Of a stretch of 60,993 bases of DNA, positions 23,564-33,527 are shown one piece after another. Origin of the DNA: Asterionellopsis glacialis (taxonomy: Eukaryota > Bacillariophyta > Plagiogrammaphyceae > Rhaphoneidales > Asterionellopsidaceae); NCBI GenBank assembly GCA_014885115.2, contig WKLE02001614.1, forward strand, positions 1 through 60,993, in the 5' to 3' direction. Position 1 is the first letter of the stretch; each line of letters begins with the position of its first letter. Position numbers and translations under genes: made by a program. The notes beneath the pieces were generated by a model that saw only the letters and a list, made by a program, of their open reading frames with translations, was not told the origin of the DNA and searched no databases.

Positions 23564-24673
23564 ATGTTTCTTCGCATTGATACGTACGTCGTGACTCTGC
23601 TGCTTGCAACTGCTCCATTGGCAACAAGTGCATTTCAAGTATCTTTTAATAGTATTTCAAAAAGTGGCTTATCGGAATTCAAATCATCAAATTTTCCCAT
23701 TTGGGCAAAAAAGGTAAAGAGAGGAAAGTTAGCAAACAATGTTGTTCCTGGTGGAGCATCCATATCAAAGCCAAAGGAAACAAGAAAGCGAACTTCCGGT
23801 GGCGGTGGAAAGAATAGTGGAAAAGAGGGTGGTGTCTCTCCAGCGCTCGCAGAATGGGTGTCATCGCAACAAGGAGACGATGTAACCGCCGAGGTGGGTG
23901 AACCATCTACTCTTTCACAGGTTATTGAGAGTGTTTCAGAGGACGATGCAAAAAATGAATTCAAACCTTTCAAAGATGAAAAGCAGAAGGGGAAGAATGC
24001 ACGTAGGGTCAAGCAAGCAGCACGTCAAGCAGAAGACGAAAAGAGAAGTGCGATGGTACAAAGTATACTAGAGGGCCTGGAAGAAATGTTAGCTGAAAAA
24101 TCAGGAGCTACATTGGATGACATCATAGGACAAGTTCGCAACTTGATTAGTGTACCAGGCGATAACAGCTTGAAGTCTCTAACAGCAGGAGCCAAGCCGT
24201 ACAGTTATCGTTTGGCATGGGTAGGATCAGACGATGCTATTTGTCACGTGGGTACAGGGCTTCATAAAGTTCCACTTGCAAGATTGCAAGAAATCTTTAT
24301 GACATGTAAAGGAAGGAATCGAGTAGAATTGTTAGAAGTGATTCGTATTTTAGGACCCTTTCCCAATGTTCGTAATACACTGCAGGGGGATTCTATCGTT
24401 CGGTCATCATCAGGAGATGTCACCGATTGGAAAATTACATATGATAGTATGATTGATGGGACAGGCAAAGAAATTTTGGCCGGCGAAGATGATAATGTTA
24501 GGATGTTTAACTTGCAAGTTTACTTTTCAAGCGAGGAAGCCATTGTTGCAGTTGTCCCACCTGAATCACCGGGCATTCGGTCGGATCCATTGGAAGCAAA
24601 TGGTTCAAATGTTCTTGTATTTGTTCGAGAAGATGATTTGGATGGTGCACTTCAAAAACTAAGAGTAGATTAG
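23564..24673 (+). CDS. Plastid-targeted protein of unknown function
   Basis: Single exon, 369 aa, ATG at 23564. The N terminus is a signal peptide (VVTLLLATAPLATSAFQ) ending at an ASAF-like motif, so import into the complex plastid is likely. Residues 45-160 are low-complexity, rich in Lys, Gly, Ser and Glu, and probably disordered. A globular C-terminal half begins near residue 205 (KPYSYRLAWVGSDDAICHVGTG) and includes CKGRNRVELLEVIRILGPFPNVRN and DWKITYDSMIDGTGKEIL. The second half has a mixed alpha/beta look. I do not recognise the family. PAP/fibrillin was considered and not supported. It is divergent from the translocator gene. Confidence 0.8.
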   Translation: MFLRIDTYVVTLLLATAPLATSAFQVSFNSISKSGLSEFKSSNFPIWAKKVKRGKLANNVVPGGASISKPKETRKRTSGGGGKNSGKEGGVSPALAEWVSSQQGDDVTAEVGEPSTLSQVIESVSEDDAKNEFKPFKDEKQKGKNARRVKQAARQAEDEKRSAMVQSILEGLEEMLAEKSGATLDDIIGQVRNLISVPGDNSLKSLTAGAKPYSYRLAWVGSDDAICHVGTGLHKVPLARLQEIFMTCKGRNRVELLEVIRILGPFPNVRNTLQGDSIVRSSSGDVTDWKITYDSMIDGTGKEILAGEDDNVRMFNLQVYFSSEEAIVAVVPPESPGIRSDPLEANGSNVLVFVREDDLDGALQKLRVD

Positions 24674-25384
24674 AACTAAGTTGCAATAATGATGATATTT
24701 ATTGCGCGAGGAAAATGAAAGCTTACACTCTGTATTCTTGTTTATTGGTGCTTGTTTACATCTCGAAAGTACCATTCATATTCATTTGTACTGAATGGAG
24801 GGTTCACAAGAGTTCTTCCGGCTGACTCGCTCAAAATTGAATGTGAACTTGAGATTATTTTTGGAAGTTTGTAGAATTTCGGTTGAGTTATTCGCGAGCC
24901 TTTGGTTCTACATTATATAGTCCTATTCACCACGCTACAATAAACGCATAGATGTACAAACCAACTTCAGCAGACAATGTAGTCTACAGTAACCGCAAAA
25001 AAACTTCGTCCAGCAGGAAGGTTCGTAATGAAGGTCTTGAAAATAAACACGACACGCAGAGAAAGAGAGACCTGAAGATATACAGAGCATGTGTATATCA
25101 TGAAAGTTGCGACGGTTTTCCCCGTCCTTAATCATGATTCGTTACAACCACAGCCACATGCATCAAGAAAACCATGTCAGAGGACAAGAATAAACGCCTC
25201 CGCAACGTGAGAGAGGTTTTATACGGATATTATTGAAAAGCAAATCTTGAAAAAATCTTTAAAGTAATGTGCAGTGTGTACATCAAATGCATTTTACAAC
25301 GAAGAGGGCATTTGCCAAGAGGTGGCTTTCAGTCTTCGTATATTAATATGTTATATGATAGACAAAGTACTGGTGCCGCTGTTT
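24674..25384. other. Intergenic between convergent genes, nothing seen
   Basis: This region lies between the convergent genes ending at 24673 and 25385. It is AT-rich, with no coding frame or notable repeat. Confidence 0.5.
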
Positions 25385-26089
25385 TTAAGCAGCCGGAGAG
25401 CATGTTACTGTATTCTTGTAAATGTAGATATTTGAAATAAACAAGTTAAAATCGTAATCAGGACAGCCGTGGTTAGTAACATTGGTATTAGTTCGCTCAA
25501 GTAATTCCTTTTCTAACCTCACCATGCACTGTCCACAAAGATCAAATTGAGAAAGTGCATAGCATATCTGTGCCTTGTTATTCAATGAAACCAAATAAAA
25601 GTCCCTGACCATCATTGGACATTCTTCATGTGCACCACAAATTCGGAAAAACTTGAGGGCAATGTCATAGTGCTCGAGAGCTAAAGCAAGTTTATCAAGT
25701 ACTATGTCATCTTCTTGAATAGCAGCGAGATGCAGAGCTAGCGCATAGTTGTATACAATTCTTCCAAAATCCTCTTGTGAAATCACTTTTTGAATATCTG
25801 GTTGTTCAATTTCAATCCTGAATGAACGGCAGCAGATGCTTAGACTCGAATTGTTACCCAAGAGAGAATATGGTCTCAATGCACAAGGAGTATGACCAAT
25901 TTCATCATACATTTCCAGAATGATTTTGTCTTGTTGCAAGGTTGTATAAGCTTCTTCTTCCATTCCTTTACTCTGAACAAGAAAGATCATTGCTAGCTTG
26001 AATCGACGTTGAGATAGTTCATAATGTCCCAGATCCAGGAACTTACAACCAACGTTGTTGAGTTCAATTGCAATTTGGACAGTTGACAT
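25385..26089 (-). CDS. TPR-like helical repeat protein
   Basis: Single exon, 234 aa, ATG at 26089. It begins with a TPR-type helix pair (ELNNVGCKFLDLGHYELSQRRFKLAMIFL), has a central linker with PYSLLG, and continues with helices of the same style (IVYNYALALHLAAI, ALEHYDIALKFFRIC, SLNNKAQICYALSQFDLCGQCM). Proteins of this layout, with N-N/Y-x-A motifs and about 230-350 aa, form large families in diatoms with no defined role. It has no targeting signal and probably acts as a protein-interaction scaffold. The partner is unknown. Confidence 0.75.
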   Translation of the reverse strand: MSTVQIAIELNNVGCKFLDLGHYELSQRRFKLAMIFLVQSKGMEEEAYTTLQQDKIILEMYDEIGHTPCALRPYSLLGNNSSLSICCRSFRIEIEQPDIQKVISQEDFGRIVYNYALALHLAAIQEDDIVLDKLALALEHYDIALKFFRICGAHEECPMMVRDFYLVSLNNKAQICYALSQFDLCGQCMVRLEKELLERTNTNVTNHGCPDYDFNLFISNIYIYKNTVTCSPAA

Positions 26090-26850
26090 ATTTGACTTCC
26101 TTTCTTTGTTTTATGATAAAATAATAGACACGTGATAGATACACAGATTAAGTTTACCAAGCTCTAAAATTTACGCCACAGAATACAATCAGTAGATAGG
26201 TACTTTCGAATATAAAAAAAGGAATGTACTCGTACTGTACCGGGTACTAGTACCTGGTAGTCCTCTGTAGAGAGAGCTCTACCAGGTACCGGTAAATTTG
26301 ACAGTACTGTACTCTCTCTCCAGAGAGATTTTCGTTGACTGTACTCGCATGGTAATTTCATAAGTGCTCATCTGTTTAACTGGTACGGTACCTGGGGTAC
26401 AAGTATCATCCTTTTTGTGGACTACCTGCACTCGTACCTGGTACATACAGTTTCTCGCTCTGAGTCAGGCAACAAGCTCGTCTAGTCTCTGAATCTGGTA
26501 ATTAGGTCCTACCGTAGGTGCCTGAAAGCCATTTTGTTGGTAGTCCTACTAACAGTACCAGGTTCCAGACAGGTGCAGGTACAGGTACCAGGTGAAGTTA
26601 CCAGTAGTCCAGTACCAGGTACAACTTCAGTACAGGTGAGTTGTTACCTGTCGTCATCACCCCACTGTTACTATTGAAGCACATAGAACCAACTTCCTTT
26701 CATTCTTATATTGTTTCTCAGAAGGTACAGGTACTCAGAAACTCTTTACCAGGTAAGGTACAGGTATTGGTTCTAGAGACACATTTTTCTACCACGCCCC
26801 ATAAGAACGAGGATGACGTGATTTCTACTTCTCTCGTTTGATTGTGGCAT
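26090..26850. repeat. Dense cluster of GTACC/GGTAC palindromic words
   Basis: Over 700 bp the sequence is dominated by overlapping short inverted repeats: TACCTGGTA at 26251, TACCAGGTA at 26280, GTACCTGGTAC at 26434-26444, plus many CAGGTAC, GGTACC and CTCTCTCCAGAGAG runs. No gene is seen. The cluster lies upstream of the minus-strand TPR-like gene and next to the TIR element that begins at 26868. Confidence 0.75.
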
Positions 26851-26906
26851 ACCTAAAACAGCTCTTAGAGGGTTCACAACTTTATTTTCAATCGTCAGAT
26901 CGGAAC

Positions 26907-27586
26907 AGGGTGGACACTTTATCGAAAAAAAATCAGAAAAAAAATAAGATTTTTTGCCTCCCAATAGGTTATTACCCCTCACTCAATAGGTTATTTTTTC
27001 TGATTGTTTGGTTCTGGACGTCGCTCCTTGCGGACGTCCAAAAAAATCAGCTCCATATGAAAAAAAAAATCAGAATTTTTTTTTTTTTTTGGCGCGACAA
27101 CTATCTGGATCCAACCAATCAGGAAGCATTTCGTTCAATTGGCGTTATGTTGTCTCTTTGGTTTCCTTGAGGGACTGATCGAATCAACAACAAAAAAACC
27201 AGCGACCATGGCGCTGTCACGACAAGACGACTCCTTTCAGATGACAATATACCTCTTCTTGGCACCATTCGATTCCCTGTCCACATTGTTAGTATTGTAG
27301 CTGATTGTTGCTTGGTTTCGTTATTGTTTGATGGGCATCGCCATGGGTCCTCCTCTCTCTTTATCCTCTGACGAAGAGGGTGAAAACATGGATGGCCCGC
27401 AGGCGGCCGTTTAAGAACCGTTTTTTTTTTGGCACACTGATTATTCTGATTATTCTTGTTGCAGACTCATGACCTGATTTCTGATTTTTTTTCTCGATCA
27501 CGAAAATAAAGTGTGCGGGGTAGTCATTTTTCAGGAAAAAAGGCCTTATTTTTTTTCTGATTTTTTTTCGATAAAGTGTGCACCCT
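26907..27586. mobile_element. Second TIR element nested in the first
   Basis: 42-bp inverted repeats at 26907-26948 and 27545-27586 agree at 41 of 42 positions, starting AGGGTG and containing ACACTTTATCG and poly-A/AATCAG runs. The ends resemble those of the outer element (GAGGGT...), so the two belong to one superfamily. The flanks are TAA on the right but GAA on the left, so the target duplication is imperfect. It starts only 39 bp inside the outer end. No transposase is present. Confidence 0.7.
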
Positions 27587-27601
27587 CTAAGAATAAGGTG
27601 T

Positions 27602-27652
27602 AAGGTGTAAGGAATCATAACCCGATAAACAGGTTATGATTCCTTACACTTT
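27602..27652. repeat. 21-bp hairpin
   Basis: Arms at 27602-27622 and 27632-27652 match at 20 of 21 positions (AAGGTGTAAGGAATCATAAC...), with a 9-nt loop. It lies immediately right of the nested element and inside the outer one. Confidence 0.75.
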
Positions 27653-28394
27653 GTAATTTTCTGATCCTCTTTGCGGGCATCCCAAACCATCATGTCCGCA
27701 AAAACAAACAATCAGAAATGAAAGAATCAGTTTTTTTTGATTCGGATGACTAAAAAAAATCCATTCATACATCACTCTATCAATCGTACGTGTTTCGTTA
27801 GGGCGCGCCAAATTTATACCACAGAATTTTACACAGATTGTTTCTTTTCTCCGGTGTTCATTTTGTTGACTTCGACCTCTTCGTCACACCACCACAACTG
27901 ATCATGTCATCCTCAATGAATACGTAAGTTAACAACACTAACTTCAGGGAGCGCATGGTAAAATTACATTCCAACATTGTCCGTTCGCAAAGAATGTACA
28001 AATACGAATGTCTGTTATTATGTTATGTTATTACACTAATCTGACGTAGAGAGGGAGGAAATTCATGTGGATGTGAATGAAACTTGTGCAGGATTGACGC
28101 AGGATTTGAGCGGGTGAGCTGTTCCGATTTCTTATTCTTTCTCTTTTGGGGGGCGCGGGCAAGCCAATATAAAGTTGTGCAGGGTCATCAGGTTGCCCGG
28201 ATCATCAGATATTTTTCTGATTCTTTGTCTGACAATTGAAAATAAAGTTGTGAACCCTCTTAGGCTGATCCTTATTGTGTTACAAAAATGAAAACAAAGA
28301 ACTGAGCGTGCCGGTCAGTTTTGTTTTTGTTGTCCAAAATATCGTCCTTATTGTTGCGATACAAAAACAAAAATTAATTGGTTATTAGCCCATT

Positions 28395-28419
28395 TTCAGT
28401 TTTGTATTACAAAACTGAA
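28395..28419. repeat. Perfect 12-bp palindrome with one-base centre
   Basis: TTCAGTTTTGTA and its complement are separated by one T. It is followed by GAACCCTTTAA, which looks like another right end of the CCCTC + TWA type. CAGTTTTG words recur from 28310 to 28480. Confidence 0.65.
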
Positions 28420-29372
28420 CCCTTTAAAATGACAAAACTGAAGCTCCATTTTGTACTCGGGCAAGGTCGTGACAAAACTGACCATATGGACACTGTGACA
28501 CTCTGGCATAAAATCCACATCCCTATCGTGACCAAACACACTACTGTGTAACTCTTGAGAGACGACACAATGACAACAATGACACCAACAACAACTATAA
28601 TCAAATTAATGACCGCGAGAACAAGACAAACAAAAATCAAGCAAGGCAACAATAAAACTTTCATTTTGATGCTGGATGATCATGTTGTAGGAAAGAATTG
28701 GAAGATTGTTGTTTCTCATTTTTTAACTCCATGAAGTATAAATTGATTGCATCAATTGTCATGGTCAGTTGATGGGTATCAAGTCCTAAATCATAGAAGG
28801 TACTGTATGCAAAGAGCAACCCCTACTGACTGTCTGTAACTTGTACCTGGTACCAATACATTAGGACTAACAATAATCAGATTTTTCAGTGAAGTAATCG
28901 GATTGGTTCAAGACGTTTTCCATCCCTCATATTTTTGTTTTTGTTTTTGTTTTTGTTTCACAATAAGGACAAAATTTTTGGCTTGAGTGCAAAACCTGAT
29001 TTGGTCTGTCAGTCCATCAAAACACCAAACCGGATACACTCACTTTACTATAAAGAGATGCACCATTTGTCTTGCCACTTTCACAAGGGGTTGTATAATG
29101 AAAGCAACATTGAGTTGTTGCTTGCACAATTTGAAAGTCACTGTGGTAGCAGTGAGAATGAAAATGCTGTTGTGATGGTGATGTCATGTGAGTCTTTTAT
29201 GTGCTGCGAATGCTTGTGGAACAAAAAAATATGTCAAAATTGAGAGGCTGTGGCGCATTTGAATAAATTAAAAAAAAACCAAATAAATATGGAATATAAA
29301 GTTTGGTGTCCAACTTGGCAAAACCAGATTCATTTTTTTTGACATGTCCAAGTAGCCCTCAGAAAAAGATCT

Positions 29373-29428
29373 GGGTGTCATAACCTAATAAAATGGTGGC
29401 CATGTCAGTTTATTAGGTTATGATACCC
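29373..29428. repeat. 20-bp fold-back repeat
   Basis: Arms at 29373-29392 and 29409-29428 match at 19 of 20 positions (GGGTGTCATAACCTAATAAA) across a 16-nt spacer that is itself partly palindromic. The core ATCATAACC is shared with the hairpin at 27602. At 29460-29475 a TGCACCCCCTTAA string resembles an element right end. Confidence 0.7.
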
Positions 29429-29469
29429 AAAACCAAATCTCAGATATTTGCTTGCATTTAAGTTATGCA

Positions 29470-29712
29470 CCCCCTTAAGGTCCTCGCTCTACCATACATC
29501 CTAGAGGACCTAGGCTACTATTCCTACCGGCAGGACCAATGACTCTCTAGAGGACTCTCTAGAGAATTCCACAAGGTAGGCTACATACCGGTACCATAGA
29601 GAGAACTTTTCTACTAGGACTACCAGGTTGGACCTGGAGAGTCCTCTCTACTGTAGGACTACTATAAAGCCTCTAGGACCTAGAGAGGTCTAGAGGTATG
29701 GTACCTACTACT
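29470..29712. repeat. Cluster of TCTAGAG / GGTCCTAG palindromic words
   Basis: About 240 bp are composed almost entirely of overlapping short palindromes: CCTAGAGG, CTCTAGAG, TAGGACTA, ACCGGTACC and CCTAGG. This is a different word set from the GTACC cluster but has the same style. Confidence 0.65.
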
Positions 29713-31843
29713 TCAAAAAATCTTTATGTCTTGCTCAAATTTGAGACTAGATGTACTGGGAATCCTGGGAAACTTCAAAATTCCGGAAGTACAACAAAGT
29801 ATCACAAAAATGCAAGATCTGTACTGAGAACCCGAAGATCAAAAATATTTCTTCACTTAGGGATAGAAAACTTTTAGAAGTTTCTTTGAAGAACCTTTGA
29901 AGAAACTTTTTCAAGTTAGTAATTTTTTAAAGTTAAAATCTAAAAATAATCAGTTGTTTCTATTGGTAGTATCTCCACAGAAAATGACCCAAACCAACCA
30001 AAAACTTCTTTTGGTTAGTAATTCTTTTTAAAGTTAGTAACTGCTGAATACTACCAACAGAAAGAAGTTGTTTGGTTTGTTTTGGTCAATGGATGTAGAA
30101 GAAGTACCAATTTGTTGTGTACACATGACAGAAGAACTGATTGTTTTTGATTACTAACTTAAGAAAGAATTACTAAAAGAAATTTTTCATTGTATTTGAT
30201 TTGCTGCTGTAGAATAGATACTAATTGTTCCAATACAAAAGATAGAAAGAGTTATAGATTTTTTTAGTTAGTAAATTAAAAAAATAGAATTGGAATACTG
30301 TAATGTAATCAATATGTGATACTGTACTACCAGTAAATAAAATACACAAGAATAGTATACTTTAGAGTTAAGGATAATTATGAGTAAGGTTGATATCAAG
30401 ATTAAGGTCATTAAGTCGAAGAAGAACAAGGTAAGAGTAGAAGTACTTGGAATATGACCTAAATAGTTATGTTTTTCAGGCTATTTCCTCTGTATTGATT
30501 GACCTGCTATGATAGATGGTTCATTTTTGTTAGAGTTGTGGCCTAGCACCAGCACCAGCACCAGCAAAAGTACTCATGTCTACCATTCTGTTTTTCTGTT
30601 AGAATATTCACAACACAACATCAATCTTGCCCCCTGGGTCCTCCTGGTAGGTAGTGTTATGCAGTTACCCTGGGCACTTTTCTTCACTCACTGAAACTAA
30701 AGATAGCAGTAACACATTTAAATATTTTAGTATTAACCCTCCCCCTTGTCTAGTCTGTGCATTGTATGTGTACAGTCCATACCAAATAATAAACAAAAGA
30801 AAAATGACTTGAAATAAGCAATTTCAAGCTTGAACTTTGCAGTGTTGATTATATGATGACATCATCACACACACATGTTTGAAAATATTAAGTAAATTTT
30901 GGCAAAAAAATCTTGAACAATAATGTCACAAAACATCACCAATTAGCAATGGTGCTAAGGTCAAGCTTGGAAAAGTGTCCAATATAAGTAATTTAAAGTT
31001 TGCCAAAAATAGGCCCCATTGTTTACCACCTGCTAACTGAATGATTAGAAAGTTGTTATACATTATTCTCCAACCTAACAAGATAAAGCAGGAGCATTCT
31101 AGGGTGATCAACATTGATGATAACTCAACAAATTTTCTATGTTTTCTGCTCAGGTACAGTACCACAGTTATAGCAATCAATCTAATATCTATTTTATCAC
31201 CAAAATAGTGGCACAGTCTTTTGCTATTACTTAGGATAGCACCTGAAAGAAGGCACAAGAAAATGATTTGCAATGTATATGTAGCCATTGCCCTTTTGGG
31301 TAGTAGTAACAAATATGTGGCAAAGAATTTTGTTAGATGCATTGAGTTTTATAAGGCAGTAGTCATATTTGCCTTCTCGGACATTGAAACTAGAGAGAGA
31401 CAACACTACTTTGAAAAAAAACAGATAGAAGAGAAGAATTTGACACAAAGTAGGAACCGCCAAGTAGTAGTGATCTAAATTTAGATTCGTCAGTGCGCTA
31501 ACTCTATCCATTATGAATGAGTACAGATTCAAATCATCACCAGGCATACCAAGAAATTAGAGGGTCACGGAAAAAGATCTAGATACTTTTACTAGGTACC
31601 TCAAGCTCACATTCAGGGAATCAGCCGCCAGCGAAGTCCACCAGAACACAGATCAGTCTGCTGTACCTGGTACTAATATTCGGTACCAGTACAGGAATTC
31701 GCACACCGTCGATAGCGTTCAAGTCTGCGGCAGAAGCTAAAGATCGTACCGTACCAGTATACATTATTTTTTTATATCAAGGACCAACGACGCAACCCAT
31801 ACACCATAGAACAAAATCAGTCAAAAAGCCAAACAAACAAGCC

Positions 31844-32695
31844 ATGACAGAACTATTGCACACTGAAGAAGACATCACTATTTTGGATGAAACATACCCC
31901 AATGCTGTTGGTGATATGTTAAAAGTTCGAATTTTCGAACCACCATCCAATTCTGACACTGCTCGTCCTGGTATCCTTGACGTTCATGGTGGTATTTGGA
32001 CGTTTTATGATCGCATGTTAGATGAAGTCCCTAATATGGGTTTAGCACGTGCAGGATTTGTCGTGATTGCAATCGATTTTCGTCAAGGACCTGACTATCA
32101 ACACCCTGCAGCACAACAAGATGTACGCGCAGCTCTTGTTTGGTTCCGTGAAAATGCAGAACGATTCAATGTTGATCCAACTACTATTGGTTTATTAGGT
32201 GATTCATCCGGTGGGCATTTAGTTATGAATGTTGGTATTGCACCAAATTCAAAACAATGTGTCGTTAGTGACGATGTCAGCAACATTGACCCACCCAAGT
32301 TCATCATGGCACTTTGGCCTGTGTCTTGTCCATTTTCACGTTACAGGTATGCCAAGTGTGCTAAGATTGAACGCATCATAAAAGCACAAATTGGTTACTT
32401 TGGTTCCGAGGAGGCGATGAAGGAAGCCAGTGTACCACGCATGGTAACAGCTGGTGATTTTGAGGGTGACACCCTACCACCACTTTTAGTGGTAACTCCC
32501 GGTGAAGACGGGAATGTCCCCGCAGACATTACCTTTGATTTAATCAAATCATGGCAAAAGTTTGGTGGCAGTTTATTAGAATATGCCTTCTTCCCAGGTG
32601 AACCGCATGCATTTGGATTAAAAGCTGATTGTTCTAACACGCAACCCATGATTGATGTTATGATTAACTTTGCCAAAAGACATTCCGCATCCTAA
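31844..32695 (+). CDS. Alpha/beta hydrolase, HSL-type (family IV) carboxylesterase
   Basis: Single exon, 283 aa, ATG at 31844. The alpha/beta-hydrolase order is complete: oxyanion-hole HGG at 48-50 (DVHGGIW), strand FVVIAIDFR, nucleophile elbow GDSSGG with Ser121, acid Asp222 in GEDGNVP, and catalytic His255 in GEPHAFG. The HGG plus GDSAG-like signature is that of hormone-sensitive-lipase-type esterases acting on short acyl or aryl esters. No targeting peptide is evident, so it is probably cytosolic. Substrate unknown. Its upstream region contains a perfect GTACCTGGTAC 171 bp before the start. Confidence 0.9.
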   Translation: MTELLHTEEDITILDETYPNAVGDMLKVRIFEPPSNSDTARPGILDVHGGIWTFYDRMLDEVPNMGLARAGFVVIAIDFRQGPDYQHPAAQQDVRAALVWFRENAERFNVDPTTIGLLGDSSGGHLVMNVGIAPNSKQCVVSDDVSNIDPPKFIMALWPVSCPFSRYRYAKCAKIERIIKAQIGYFGSEEAMKEASVPRMVTAGDFEGDTLPPLLVVTPGEDGNVPADITFDLIKSWQKFGGSLLEYAFFPGEPHAFGLKADCSNTQPMIDVMINFAKRHSAS

Positions 32696-33527
32696 ATTTT
32701 GAAATTGAAAATGTTGAACAAAATGGTATATTCTTTTTTGGTAAAGTGTGGGCGATCGACCAGAAAATTTGTTTAAATTCGAGAATGTCAGAGATATCTT
32801 GATATTAAAATTAAAATAAAAAATGAAAGGATTAATTCTTTGTCACCGAAGCTTCAATGTTGTATTTTGAATGCAGAACAGTAGTTCTTGACGTGCATAG
32901 ATGTTTTAGATTTGTACAGCAACTGCCAAGTCTTACAAATTATTATTGAACGTACAAATCAGAAGAGATGAAACGAAAACCAAAAGTGACGGCTATCGCT
33001 ATGTAATTGGAAACTTTTCATCGGTCGTAGCTCGTGTAATAGAACAAGGAAAGTAGATATGTAGGGGCACTTTCTATTCCAATGCTCATGATTAGAAATT
33101 CCAGTATTTTTGACACACACATCCGCTTAGTTCATACCAGATAATTGCCAAGTCACCAGCAACCATCATCCTAAGCCCACAAAATCAAATTTGCAAGACT
33201 TCCAAATCAACCTTTCGCTTCCTATAAATGCCTTTTCCAGTGCTGGGTAACTCTCGTGTGGTACTGTACTATCTCTATATTATGTATAACGATAACTGAT
33301 GCATCATACAAAGTAATACATAAAATAAAGCACTTCCTTTTAAAAAATACTATATACTTTTTTACATTATGAAATCTCTTTTTTATGAACTTTCTTCCAA
33401 ATTTTCTTAACTAATACGTACAACGTCTCATGACTTGTGTATTTTTTTCAACAACAACAACAATAATGCTATGAAGTAATGAATCAAAAAGTGTGTTTGT
33501 ACTCTCTTGAAGTACTAATGCGGATAT
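32696..33527. other. Intergenic between convergent genes, nothing seen
   Basis: AT-rich with no coding frame. The 3' ends of both neighbours point into it. Confidence 0.5.

Larger units (their letters stand above)
26868..28259. mobile_element. Non-autonomous TIR element with TTA target duplication (Harbinger-type ends)
   Basis: 31-bp terminal inverted repeats at 26868-26898 and 28229-28259 agree at 30 of 31 positions, starting GAGGGTTCACAACTTTATTT. Both are flanked by TTA (26865-26867 and 28260-28262). A 3-bp TWA duplication is the hallmark of PIF/Harbinger elements. No transposase frame is present in the 1392 bp, so this is a MITE-like passenger. A second TIR element sits inside it. Confidence 0.8.
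28263..31843. other. Repeat-rich intergenic stretch
   Basis: No gene is supported. The stretch holds a Cys-containing open frame at 28935-29243 without clear family (ends CCECLWNKKICQN), AAAGTTAGTAA-type words repeated between 29925 and 30270, two perfect GTACCTGGTAC words (28843 and 31663), and a TTAGAGGGTCAC string at 31558 that resembles a left TIR end. Confidence 0.4.

Noticed and set aside
28935..29243. Plus-strand 102-aa ORF with Cys cluster
   Set aside because: Begins in a T-rich repeat run and has no recognisable family, so it is not called as a gene.
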